Shown piece by piece: positions 12,216 through 22,930 of a stretch of 64,000 nucleotides of DNA (positions within the stretch are counted from its first letter, which is position 1; every line of letters starts with the position of its first letter). Location: NCBI GenBank assembly GCA_012934845.2, contig WNNJ02002300.1, forward strand, positions 1-64,000, written 5' to 3'. Origin of the DNA: Pomphorhynchus laevis. Taxonomy: Eukaryota > Acanthocephala > Palaeacanthocephala > Echinorhynchida > Pomphorhynchidae. A program made the position numbers and the translations under genes. The notes under the pieces are model-generated. The model ran no database searches, had not been told where the DNA came from, and saw only the letters and a list, made by a program, of their open reading frames with translations.

Positions 12216-12694
12216 TTATAATAAATATAATAAATATATCTTATATATACAAAATGATGTTGCTTGTTAGACTGGACTTTGATTCACGACTTTCAGTCAC
12301 TATGCCACTTCTAGAAATCCTGGACCGTTGTCTACTCAGCACATCCGCGCACTAATATTATACATGCCGTGTCCATTAAGGATCCAACGAGTGCAGCGAC
12401 AATTCAGCAACAACCTCTGCCTAGTGTGGTAAAGAGCGTATACCCCCAAGAAAGCATCATAAATGTAAACGATACTAATTGTACTGCATCTTTAATCGAA
12501 TCACCATACGCTGATCAAGCTGATTGCATTCCTGCTGATAGCGAATCAATCATTTTCCCATGATTGCACGGTGTGCTGAGTAGACATCGAGAATGTCGTT
12601 GACCTCGAGTTCAAGTTTTAGTTTCTTTAGTTGCAATTTTTTGTGCTGAGCTTTGGAAAGAATTATTTCTGCCGCATGATTTCCCTTCTAAAGT
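12216..12694. other. Unassigned, probable retroelement debris
   Basis: The plus strand has a 64-codon open stretch (12369-12563) without recognisable motifs, between a PLE 5' end and a LINE ORF1. It may be part of a LINE ORF1, but nothing proves this. Confidence 0.3.
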
Positions 12695-13160
12695 TCAAGT
12701 TACCATAATTAATAACATGCCTTTGCCTGCAGACATTTTCTGATGTCGATTATTCACTTGAGTTATACACTGATTACCAACATCACAATTCCCAACATTA
12801 ACCGTAGCTTGTTTGTCAACATTATTTGATTTGGAGTTATCATCAATGTCTGTATAACTAGAATTCCATATGATACTCGTTAGGTTTGCTGAGCGTAAGT
12901 CCGTAGATAAGCAATCAATGAGTTGATCAAGTTTATCCACTTTAGCAATAAACTCATGTATAGCCCGAGTGTCATAAAATCCACACATGAAATTACATTG
13001 GTTCAAGGATTCGTCATCAGTCGGATGGACAATGATAGTCCAACAGTTACAACTATCGTTATTACAAGCAAATTGTTTCTCCGTGTATCCAGGCATTTGT
13101 TCGCTACTAGATTTAACTTCATGAGTTAATTTTTTGTAGTCTTGTGTCATGGCCATGATA
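12695..13160 (-). mobile_element. LINE-C ORF1 N-terminal fragment with PHD-like Cys cluster
   Basis: The 153-residue minus-strand frame has FACNNDSCNCW ... CNFMCGFYD, a Cys cluster of the kind found at the N-terminus of ORF1 in CR1-like LINEs (PHD-like finger). It is followed by a heptad-like region (IAKVDKLDQLIDCLS) that may be a coiled coil. A similar Cys pattern (QQVCCNSLGCDVW ... CDKKFICGYF) is in the ORF1 at 19.3-19.6 kb, so the two are related. No ORF2 follows on this strand. Confidence 0.6.
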
Positions 13161-13269
13161 ATCTGGAAAATTTGGAAAATCTGGAAAATTGTAAGTATTT
13201 CTATTCAAGACAATTTTTTTAGCTGCTTAATTTAAATCACTTGCTAATGCATTTGTTCTTAGTCATTTA

Positions 13270-13690
13270 CTATATACATCTCAATGTTCATATCCTAGAA
13301 CGGTTGATAAGTCTACTCGACTTGAAAATATGCTGCGTCGGGCAATAATGCTCGTTCATTCGATAAGAGTTCTTCCATATGGGAACATATTCAGGGCTCT
13401 GGATATGCATTATGTACGCAATCTTCGCAATTTGCGAGATATGTGCATGACGTGTGAGATATTCCACAAAGAATATCACGTTCTGTGTGGACTGTAGAAT
13501 ATTCGATCTACCCAAACTTTTCAAATTAATTCCCTTTATCTCAACGTCGCCGAATTGTACGGACCAAAACAATTCAATTTGGACAAAGAATTGTGAATCC
13601 ATGGACTCGTTTGAGCAAGCAGACTGTTAGCTCAGATTTACAAACTATTCAAACGGCGAATTATTTTGAATTTGGATTGATCTTTTTATT
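13270..13690 (+). mobile_element. LINE 3' end (RT C-terminal region)
   Basis: A plus-strand frame from about 13300 gives RLENMLRRAIMLVHSIRV, PYGNIFRALDMHYVRNLRDM-like text, then after a stop RRIVRTKTIQFGQRIVNPW and TRLSKQTVSSDLQTIQ. The RT thumb-distal region and a conserved tail of the type N.W..L...TV.S..L..FK are typical of CR1/Jockey-like LINEs. It is 5' truncated with two breaks. Confidence 0.62.
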
Positions 13691-13769
13691 TTCTTACATA
13701 ATATACTATGTGCAACTTTGAGCCGTGCTCGTCGTGTCGACAAATAATAAAATATATACTATATGTAGG

Positions 13770-14096
13770 TAAAAAAGGATTTATTTTAACGTGGCAAATG
13801 CGTGCCAGCACACGCTTACATGATCACAACAAAACAAGACTGTGAATCAGGTGTCGAGAAGGTGTGAACGGAGGAGGTGTTTGAATGTGATAAAGGAGGG
13901 GGCGCGGCGGACGTCGAGAGGAAGTTGATTCCAGGCGAGTGAGGCGGCGACGAGGAAGGATCGGAGACCGTAGTTGTTGGAGTAATTAGGAACGTGGAGT
14001 AAGAAGGTATGACAGGAACGAAGCGATAGCGAGGTGGGGCGAGTATCGTCTAAGAAAGGAAGGTTGATGAACGAGGTAAGTAACGGTAGTTGACGA
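13770..14096 (-). mobile_element. LINE-B (CR1/L2-like) 3'-end fragment
   Basis: This matches, almost base for base, the 3' end of the longer LINE-B copy at 32.02-32.33 kb. It starts with the tail (AAAAAAGGATTTATTTTAAC on this strand) and covers the last ORF2 codons and the 3' UTR, then stops abruptly at 14096, where a plus-strand LINE fragment begins. It is a 5'-truncated insertion. Confidence 0.85.
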
Positions 14097-14650
14097 TTTG
14101 GAGAGCATATCCCGTCGCTTTACGAAATTGTGCCCATATGTGCGACATCTTTCATATCATTCTAGCTTAAGCAGTTTTGGTTTAGTATCTATACGCGAGA
14201 TGTCGATAATGTATGATCTCCTGGCTATGCATCGTATTGTTCATCAAGTTGAGGCATATTCTTCAGATTGTTTAATAAGAGAATGAGAAGTAGAAGACAT
14301 TTCAAAACTACCATTCCAAAAATGGTAGTTTTGAGTCACGGAAGATGCGTATCTCATTTCTGACATTCACATTGAGCGATCAACACGTGGAATAGTCTTC
14401 CTGATAACATTGTGGACATATCCGATGCTAAATTATTCAAAGTACAGCTTCTGCGTTTGATAAGTTGCGAACATACTCTTTTGCTGGTGAACTACTCGTG
14501 GTGTTAATCGTTTCTGAGACGAAGATTACTAATGTATTTTTATCTTATCCTTGTACTTTTTCTATTTTGATTTTTTCTGTTGTAGTTATCTGTGAGCGGC
14601 CAAAGCAGTCATCTGGCTAGATACCAGAAGTATAAATGAAAAATAAAATT
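14097..14650 (+). mobile_element. LINE-C 3'-end fragment
   Basis: An open frame 14098-14286 (ESISRRFTKLCPYVRHLSYH, then LGL-type residues and DLLAMHRIVHQVE) matches RT C-terminal text of CR1/Jockey-like LINEs. Further on, in another frame, is NTWNSLPDNIVDISDAKLFK, the usual C-terminal motif. A 3' UTR-like phrase (GTAGTTATCTGTGAGCGGCC) ends the copy near 14640. Confidence 0.6.
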
Positions 14651-15494
14651 AACAATGTGAATTCTATCACAATACCCTAAAGCTTAGAATTGAAGAAGTT
14701 CTTGGACAAGTGGTTTCGGCCTTCTGTATTTTGTCCTTCAAAAAAGTCTGAAGAATGTACTAACTTAGAACAATCGGATTTTCATTGATATTTGTTTACG
14801 CTCTTTTACCATTTAATATTTTTTTTTATTTTTTTAATCAAATTTTTTTTTCGAAATTTTTTTGTAATAATAATCATTTGATAATAAAAAGTATTGAATA
14901 TTTTAAGGCTAAAAGTAAATTTCGGACTAATCGTTATATTTTTATAAATTATTAAATGATCAGTGGCTTATTCACTGAAAATCCTAAGATAATGAAATTA
15001 ATGCTATTCTAAAATAAAAATTTATAATTTTTAAAATAAAAATATAAAATGTGTAATATTTTCAAACTTTCTGTTTTAGATATCGAGTTACAATGCTCTG
15101 AACAATCCGGTGAGTATCAAAATTCTTTTATTAGAAATTTATTTTCCGTCTTAAATTGGAAGACAAAATAATCTAAATTATAAATCTTTGTAAAAATTTG
15201 AATAAGATAAAATAATGTTTAAATAAGGGCAGACTATGAATTCTGTCAAGTGATATTTTTTATACTTTATTATTTATAATAAATGATTAAGCACAGTGAG
15301 ATTTTTAATACTTTATTATTAATAATAAATGGTGGAGGCGTGTGCATTGTAAACTCTATTTACGAGGTTCAAACCTCAAGCATGCACACTCTATTGACTT
15401 CTCTGTAAGCACACGTCAAAGCCACAAGATCGCGTTGTCGAAAGACGCAGAGGCACCCTATGATGAAGCGGGACCACTTTTCATTATTATTATA
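14651..15494. other. A+T-rich spacer
   Basis: No gene is seen. A phrase near 14715 (GGACAAGTGGTTTCGGCC) resembles PLE end motifs but is isolated. A small palindrome (GAGGTTCAAACCTC) lies at 15364-15377. Confidence 0.4.
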
Positions 15495-18400
15495 ACAAAC
15501 AGAAGCAAATGAGCTACAAGCTCGTGTCGCTTACAAAACATGATAAAATTAAAAAACATCAACAAAAAAATTCAATCAAATAGTAGCTGAAAATTCCTTC
15601 TTTCGGCTTCGATGTCTTTATTGATAGCATCACTAGATATACTACTAGAGATATCAAGGCACTTAAGTGCATTCTATCCGTTAATTACCCTGGTTGCAAA
15701 TCGATGGTGAACAGGAATTCTTGTAGTTGGCTTTATTAATTTCCACACATGCTTACGAGTTCCTCGTCTATAATTCAAGGATAGAAAGCTGGAGATCTCA
15801 CCAAAGCCATCGAAAACAATTTTGACTGTAGTTGATAAATCAATGGCTGATCTGCGATATTTTAATGTGCCGACACGTAAAGATGTCAAACGCTTAGCAT
15901 GTCTCAAATTGGAGAAATTCGGAATCATTCGTGACCTTTTACGTAACAAGTTCTCAATGTCAAGGGATTCCCTTAAAGTCTGTGGATAAGTTACGGGTAA
16001 ACCGTATTCAAGGATGGGAAGAATATAAGAGCAAAATAGTCGCTTGAACATTGATAGACTTATCCGATCAAAAGACTTGAAAAACATCCATAAAATACGA
16101 TAGCCTCGATTACAAATAAATCTAGTGTGGACATTAGTTTTTAAGCTACTGGTCATCATCACACCAAGATCCTTGAATTCACCCACTCGGCCTATCTGAA
16201 TCGAACCTATCTGATAGGATGAGTTTAGTGAAGAACCAATGGACATATGCGCACATTTAGAGGGGTTAACCCTCAAACCATTTTCCGCTGACCATTTTTC
16301 TAGACATGTCAGATCATCTTCAAGGATCTTAATGTCCCGTCCGTCTCTAATACGCCGCCATATCTTAACATCGTCAGCATACATAACGACATCAGAACGA
16401 ATTACATATGGGAGATCATTGATATAGACAATAAAAAGAAGTGGGGAGATAACAGCACCCTGTTGAACGCCAGAATGAATAACGAATGAGGTGGACATAT
16501 CTGCATCTACACGTACTTTGAAAGAGCGTGAACTTAAGTAATTTGCAATCCAGGCGACATACATAGGACAAACACTAAGTGACCTCAATTTGTGAATGAG
16601 GCGATCATGCGGATCTAATCAAAAGCATGAGAGAAATCTACAAAAAGTATATCCGATTGAACTCGTTCATCTAATGAAGACTGTCATGAGTTGGAAGAAA
16701 CCAAAAGATTACTTATTATTGATCTATTTGGTCTGAAACTGGGTTGTGAGTCAGTGAGTTTACCGTTGCTTCCAAATCAGAAGATATGTTTTTTACTATT
16801 AGCTTTTCAAACAACTTACAAATAATACATGTCAAGGCTACTGGGCGATAGTTATTACACACTTGTCAATCTCCCATTTTATACACTGGAACTACAATGG
16901 ACTCCTTCCAACGCGAAGTAATTCGAGATTGGAGAATATAAAAATGAAACATATGGTAAACATGAATATATTTGAGGAGCAACTTTATTCAAAAGAATTG
17001 AAGGAAGTCGGTCCGGACCGGCAGGGATGTTCGGTTTTAATTTACAGAGAAGCTTTAAGACATCTTCAGAACAAAACGACAGATTAGATCGGTCGAATGT
17101 ATCTGAACCCTTTTCTGATTTAGAACTACACAATGTCCCCGAAAAGCAAAACATCGATGAGAACTCATGGACAAATGAGTTTGCCATGACACTTTTACAC
17201 TTGACCTCGCCTTGATAATCATCCCTCAACGATACTACTGGAATATTCGAGCCCCTGATTTTGCGAATGTAAGAGAATAGAGCCTTACCATCTATAAAAC
17301 TCAGCTTCTCCTCAAACTGACGACGCTTCGTCCTCTTGAGAGTGGTAAATATATTCCTAATATGTTTGAAAGACTCATAAGATTGTTGTCCACAACGAAA
17401 TGAAAATCCACGCATGTTTGTGCGCGTGAGTGATACCGGAGAAGCCTATCAAACCAAGAAAAACTTCCCTATGTGTTTTAAACTTGAGAGAATGCAATAT
17501 CAGTAAGTTATAGAGTGTGCTCTCAAAAACATATCAAGCTTCGTCAATTCCGCATATATACGGATCTGGCCATCTAACCATATTCAATCTGTAGATAATC
17601 ACATCGAAATCAGCCTTCCATAAGTTCAGAGGCTTACCTTGCATGGGACTGACCGACGTTACATTGTTTGCGCATTTAAATGAAAAGGACAGTACGCAAT
17701 GATCGCTCATTCCCAGTCCAGAAAGATAATCTATGTGAGTAATATCAGACTTAAACGAAGACAGGACCACGTCTAGCTGAACAAATGACTGACTAGTGAA
17801 ACGGGTTGCCTCACGTGCATGCTGATGCAGACCACTGTTGTGTAGAACAATCAATAAAACCGAGTCTGGTGCAATGCGACTAGGAGACGAAAAAGAGTCC
17901 CAATCTATTGAGGGAATATTCAGATCTCCTAAGATTAAGCTTTTTTATGTTGACTACATTCTCAATAAGTTCTATTAAATCATCGCTACTTGCCAAAGGA
18001 GGACGATAGAACACTAGCACATACATAGAATTGGCCTGATCAAGGCACAATTTGAGGCATAAAGCCTCAATCTCATTGGCATCACTAATCGTCTACAAGC
18101 ACGCTACACCAATACCTAAACTACAATATAGCACTACACCCCTCACCCCTTCGACCAGATCGATCACAACGAAACAGGCTATATTCATCTATGGATAATT
18201 AACTATCAGGAAAAAGGTCAGAGAACCAAGATTCACTAGGGCAATGATATTTGGATGATGAGATGTAGCTATGACCTTCAATTCATCCATCTTATTGAGA
18301 ATGCTTTGAACGTTCGAATATATAACTTTGAGCCATTTGTGGTTTTTACGATAAGGCGCATTGGGTCTTATTTTACAATTATCAGAAACAGGTTTCATAA

Positions 18401-19710
18401 CGGGGGCCATCTCAATAGTAGACGACGCCGAACTACCCGAAAATTTACAATATGCAGATCAGTTTCTTCAGATTCTATTTGAGCATTTAGCTCACTCCGA
18501 GCAACACGCCAGAAACAACGCACAGCGAAAGACATATCTATCAACAACCGAAATGGGGACTGCCTCAGTTTAGATTTGCGTTTTAACAACTCACGGACCA
18601 CTGAGGATGTACGAAAGACAACTTTCATCAAACGAGAACGTTCTTCAAGATTGTTGCGACGGCCTATTCTATAAATCGCAATAGGACAAACTTCTGAAAT
18701 ACAGGATCTTCTGGAGAAATAATAACTCTCAATATTTTTTAGAATTGTTCAACATTATGGTCCACTCCAGTTTGAGCCACATCAGACGACGACTCAAGAA
18801 CGTTCGTAATAATCAAACACTAATCCCGTGAAGATTTATTCGACTTGCTGGATAAGAATGACCTGAAACTATTTTGTGGGTCATTTTGTCGTTGAGAGAA
18901 TATCTGACTGAAAACTGTTCTAGACTGTTCACTAAAAACGTTTCTAGACTGTTCACCCTCGATTACAACCTGTTGTGGAATTTCAATACGATAAGAGTCT
19001 ATATCATTGTTATCGGATTGCTTCGTGAGAGAAGGTGAGGTAGGCCATGTGAATCGTGACTTGCCAACGAATTGACAGCTTATTTGGTAGTTACCATTTC
19101 CGACACAGTTTCCATATCCAGACCAGACGCGATTTTACTAATTGTGAAATTCGATATCATGTCATCTGGGAGTATAGAGCCGGTGTTTTTTGTATCTCTC
19201 AGGTCTCCATCATAGGTATGATTAGACACAATATTGTGACTTGGCATAGTTTAGCAATCTTATTTCGATAGATCATTCGTCCTAGTTACATCTTTAAGTG
19301 CCTCAAAACTCCAACCGACGGAGTGAACATCATTGGATTCTCTGAACGTATCAGCAGCAAATATGATATTGGAATTATTCGGTATGATTCTTGAGATATT
19401 TCGCAATAAAATCGAAGCGATGAAATATCCACAAATAAATTTCTTATCACATATAGCCAATTGCTCGGATTTCAAAATTGAGACGGTTGTCCAGACATCG
19501 CAACCCAAGGAGTTACAACAAACTTGTTGTGCTGTGCACTTCGGAAGATTTTTCGTCTTTCCCATTGTCGCGCCTGTCTTCTCTTGTCTTCGTTCACGAG
19601 ATTTTGATCCCATTTGTAGGTTGTTTGTTTGAATTTGTTTGAATTTACGTTTACTATATTTGCATTCAAACCTGATTTCGTATTGATTCTCAAGACGATC
19701 GTTTTCAATG
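15495..19710 (-). mobile_element. LINE-C copy 1 (CR1/Jockey-like), near full-length, decayed
   Basis: On the minus strand: ORF1 at about 19710-18400 with a PHD-like Cys cluster (19260-19613). The endonuclease spans 18400-17530 (KVIYSNVQSILNKMDEL at the start; LSGLGMSDHCVLSFSF near the end). The RT entry region is at 17415-16880 (CKLKPNIPAGPDRLPSILL). A frameshifted stretch holds NNYRPVALTCIICKLFE. Then comes a long open frame (15674-16588, 304 residues) with QQGAVISPLLFIVYINDLP and the catalytic YADDVKIW. The 3' tail (15495-15670) has the GAGCTTGTAGCTC-like palindrome usual before the end of such LINEs. Interruptions lie in ORF1, EN and RT motifs 1-2. It faces LINE-C copy 2 head-to-head at about 19.8 kb. 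Confidence 0.82.
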
Positions 19711-19899
19711 CTTACATGTGAAATTGTGGAAATTATTGTCCATTAAAGGCTTTTTATCGAGGACGTTTGTAAGTAGTTAGTAATCAAGAATTTATACCAA
19801 AAATATTAAATAATAACTCAAATATTGAGTTAATAACTATAAATCAAAATAAATAATAAATTAATATATTAATAAATCAAAATAATTAAAATATGATTA

Positions 19900-22800
19900 A
19901 TCAAATTAATTAAAACTTGGAAATTGCCGAATACTGAAGAATCCATTAAGATCAACGATGGTAATATGAATTACCAAGTTACTACTAGTGAAACAAAGAC
20001 TTATAATCGTCAAGTAATACATACGATCTCGAATTGTTCACCTCCATACCAATATAAAAGTGATAGACAACATAACCTTAACAGAAGTTATAATATTATT
20101 CTCAGCGGAATCCCAGAATCAGCCGTAGAAAATTCCCTAGAATGCTTAAATCACGATGTTGATAGATTAAGGGACATTTTTTCTCAGCTTTTGCAAAAAG
20201 GTGATGATGAGATTGCAAGTTGTTTGAACGTATGCAAGGTGTTTAGATTGGGGAAAATTAACTGATAAGCCTCGACTATTGACGGCGTAATGAGCTCTCT
20301 TGATCATTTCAATATTTTATTAAAGTGTGTATATCGATTGAAGAGAACCAATACACGTATTCTTGGAAATCTCGCATTAGAGGACCCTATGAAGCTTAGG
20401 AAAGCAATTGAAGAATTGAAAAGTCGATTAGCTAGTGGTGAAGTTAACGTTTGTGTTCGAAATTTTTGCTTTGTGAAATGGCGGCCGATTCGATGGGTTC
20501 TGATGAAGCATATACGAGCAAAACTAACAACGAATTTATCCAATGTGGTCAGATTGTAGATCTCCCGACAATGTCTTCTTCAAACAGTAGCAGTCGAGAA
20601 ATTTGTTCTCCGTTAGTATGTCTGGTTTCATTCGAAGGTATTTTTGAGGCGAAACGACAAATATATAGTATTAGTAATGTTTCACGGCATTTGTCAATCG
20701 GCTATTCGAATTTGTGTAGTTTGCAAGTTTAGGTCGTAGAACTTAAAACAACATATTCTGTCACATTCGTACGAATTCACTATAACTGAATCCTGGTTAC
20801 TACATATTCATGTTATAGATACCCTTATTAACATACCAGGTTATCGGATGCTGCGAGATGATCGAATATCAGGGAATCGTGGATATGGAATTGCTGCGTA
20901 CGTTCGCAACAATTTTTTATCAAATATATCATCTTAATGTGACGAGTATGTATTGTTTGAGAGTTTATGCTTTTACGCTAAACGTGAGTCCGTCAGTATT
21001 AATATTTGCGTTCTATATCGGTCTCCGTCTGTTCTAATAAATTTTGATGTTTTAAAGCCACTATTGAGCTCCTCATGCGTTAGCAAACATTTTATATTCG
21101 TTGGCGATTTCAATCTACCAAAATCAAAGTGGTCAAAATCTCTCTTTACTGACAGTAGCATTGATGAAAATGATTCATCCGAATTCCTAGTTGATGAATT
21201 GCTTCTAATTCAGCATATATGCAAATCTACATGTAGTTCATCAAGGCCGGGATCCATTCTCGATTTAGCATTCACCAAACGTATCACTGACATATAAAGA
21301 GTATTGATCTGCCACCTATCGATAGAAGTGATCATTGTGTACTCGCTTTAGAGTCTACTCCTAGCATTCGTTTCTGTAGTAATTGTGAGAAAGTATTTAA
21401 GCGTCAATGGTCGAAAGTCAAAAGTGAAGAAATTTTAAATGTTAGTCAACTCAACTTCACCCACTTCGCGTAATAGGTGAAGATAATGAACTACTTTTTC
21501 AGATTTCGGAGTAACTAATGAATATATCAGAAGCATTCGCTCCAACACGTGCAATTTCTTCAGAACCGAAATTTCCCGCTTGGTTTGATAAAGATCTAAA
21601 GCTTACGTTGAAAATTCGTAATCACTTTGGCGCATGTCACGTTCAAATTTGGATATAATTCATCGTTATAGACTAATACGAAACTTATGTACAAGACTAA
21701 AACTAAGAAAGCGCAATAAGTTCTCAGCAGTTATTGCGATTAAGGCTAACGAAGGGCCTAAACAGTTTTGGACATATGTGCGCCGCAATAGAACTATTCA
21801 TTCTCTAATCAATTCTATTAATACGGTGAATGTGTATTGACTAATAAAGTTGAAATTGCTGAAGCTCTGGCTTCGGGCTTTTATCTTCCGTATGATGATT
21901 CTGTGAAAACTGCTATTATTTGGAGATTAGGATCTATTGAACAAATTCAACATTTTCTAAAATATATTCCAGTGAAGTTGAGACGTGCTTAAGAAATCTT
22001 AATCTCCATAGCTCAACAGGTCCGGATGACATTTCTCCGTTCCTTCTGAAACTCTGTGTTCATGTCTTGCTCCATTTCTAGCTCTCCCCTAATACAATCA
22101 GATTTGGATAAAGTTAGTAGTTGGTGTTCATCACACGGCTTAGTAATCAATGTTAGTAAATGTCGACATATGAGAATTGGTCAATCCCGATTACCTTCCC
22201 CATCTTATCAATTCAGCTCAACAGTTATCAAACAGTCAATCTTTTTACTGATCTAGGTGTTGTTATCTCCTCCAATTTTAAATCTCGTCTTCATTCTTCT
22301 GCGATTATTGCGAAATGCCGTAGAATTTTAGGATTTCTTCATCGAAACGTTGGACGACTTGAGCCAAAGGCTTTACGCATTGATATTCGAGTCTCTTCAA
22401 ATCATATATGCTCTATGCATCTCACGCGACACATTCTCAACTGAAATCAGAATTGAGTGAATTCGACAACATTTCGAGAAGAGCCACGAACTTGGTTCCG
22501 GCAACTCGCTCCATTCCTTATCCAGTTAGACTAGAGACGTTGGGTATAAAATCTATTGAATGCGATCTGTTGATTACAGATCTTACACTAGTGTGGATGT
22601 CGCTGCGCGTGCCTAACCATCCGTGTAAGCAGCTGTTCTGTCTTCGCGAATCATCAATGTTACGTGGACACGAGCTATGTTTGAAGCATCGCTCAAAGCA
22701 TCGAACAAATTGCACGACAGTGATGGATCGCGTCTGTAAACGATGGAATGGATTATCACCTGGTGTGATCAACAGCACTACTGCTGTGCAATTCAAAGAA

Positions 22801-22930
22801 CGCCTAAAGCTTAACTTCGTGAACTCGTGATGTTTTTTTCGTTTCTTTCTGTTTTTTTTATTCGATGTGATGCTTCCTTACGAGCTTTAGTTCCCTTGGA
22901 AGTCGACATATAAAACTATTCCAATACAGT
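19900..22930 (+). mobile_element. LINE-C copy 2 with its central RT block missing
   Basis: ORF1 C-terminal part at 19924-20560 (NIILSGIPESAVENSLECL, an RRM/esterase-like ORF1 motif). Endonuclease at 20780-21300 (ITESWL, then HFIFVGDFNLPKSKW). RT entry at 21600-22075 (STGPDDISPFLLKLC). The frame then jumps at about 22075 directly to the post-palm region (IQSDLDKVSSWCSSHGLVINVSKC) and continues through the C-terminal domain to a stop near 22830 (KRWNGLSPGVINSTTAVQFK), followed by a T-rich 3' UTR. The finger and palm motifs, including YADD, are absent here, and the matching block is found immediately downstream (22930-25615). Confidence 0.8.
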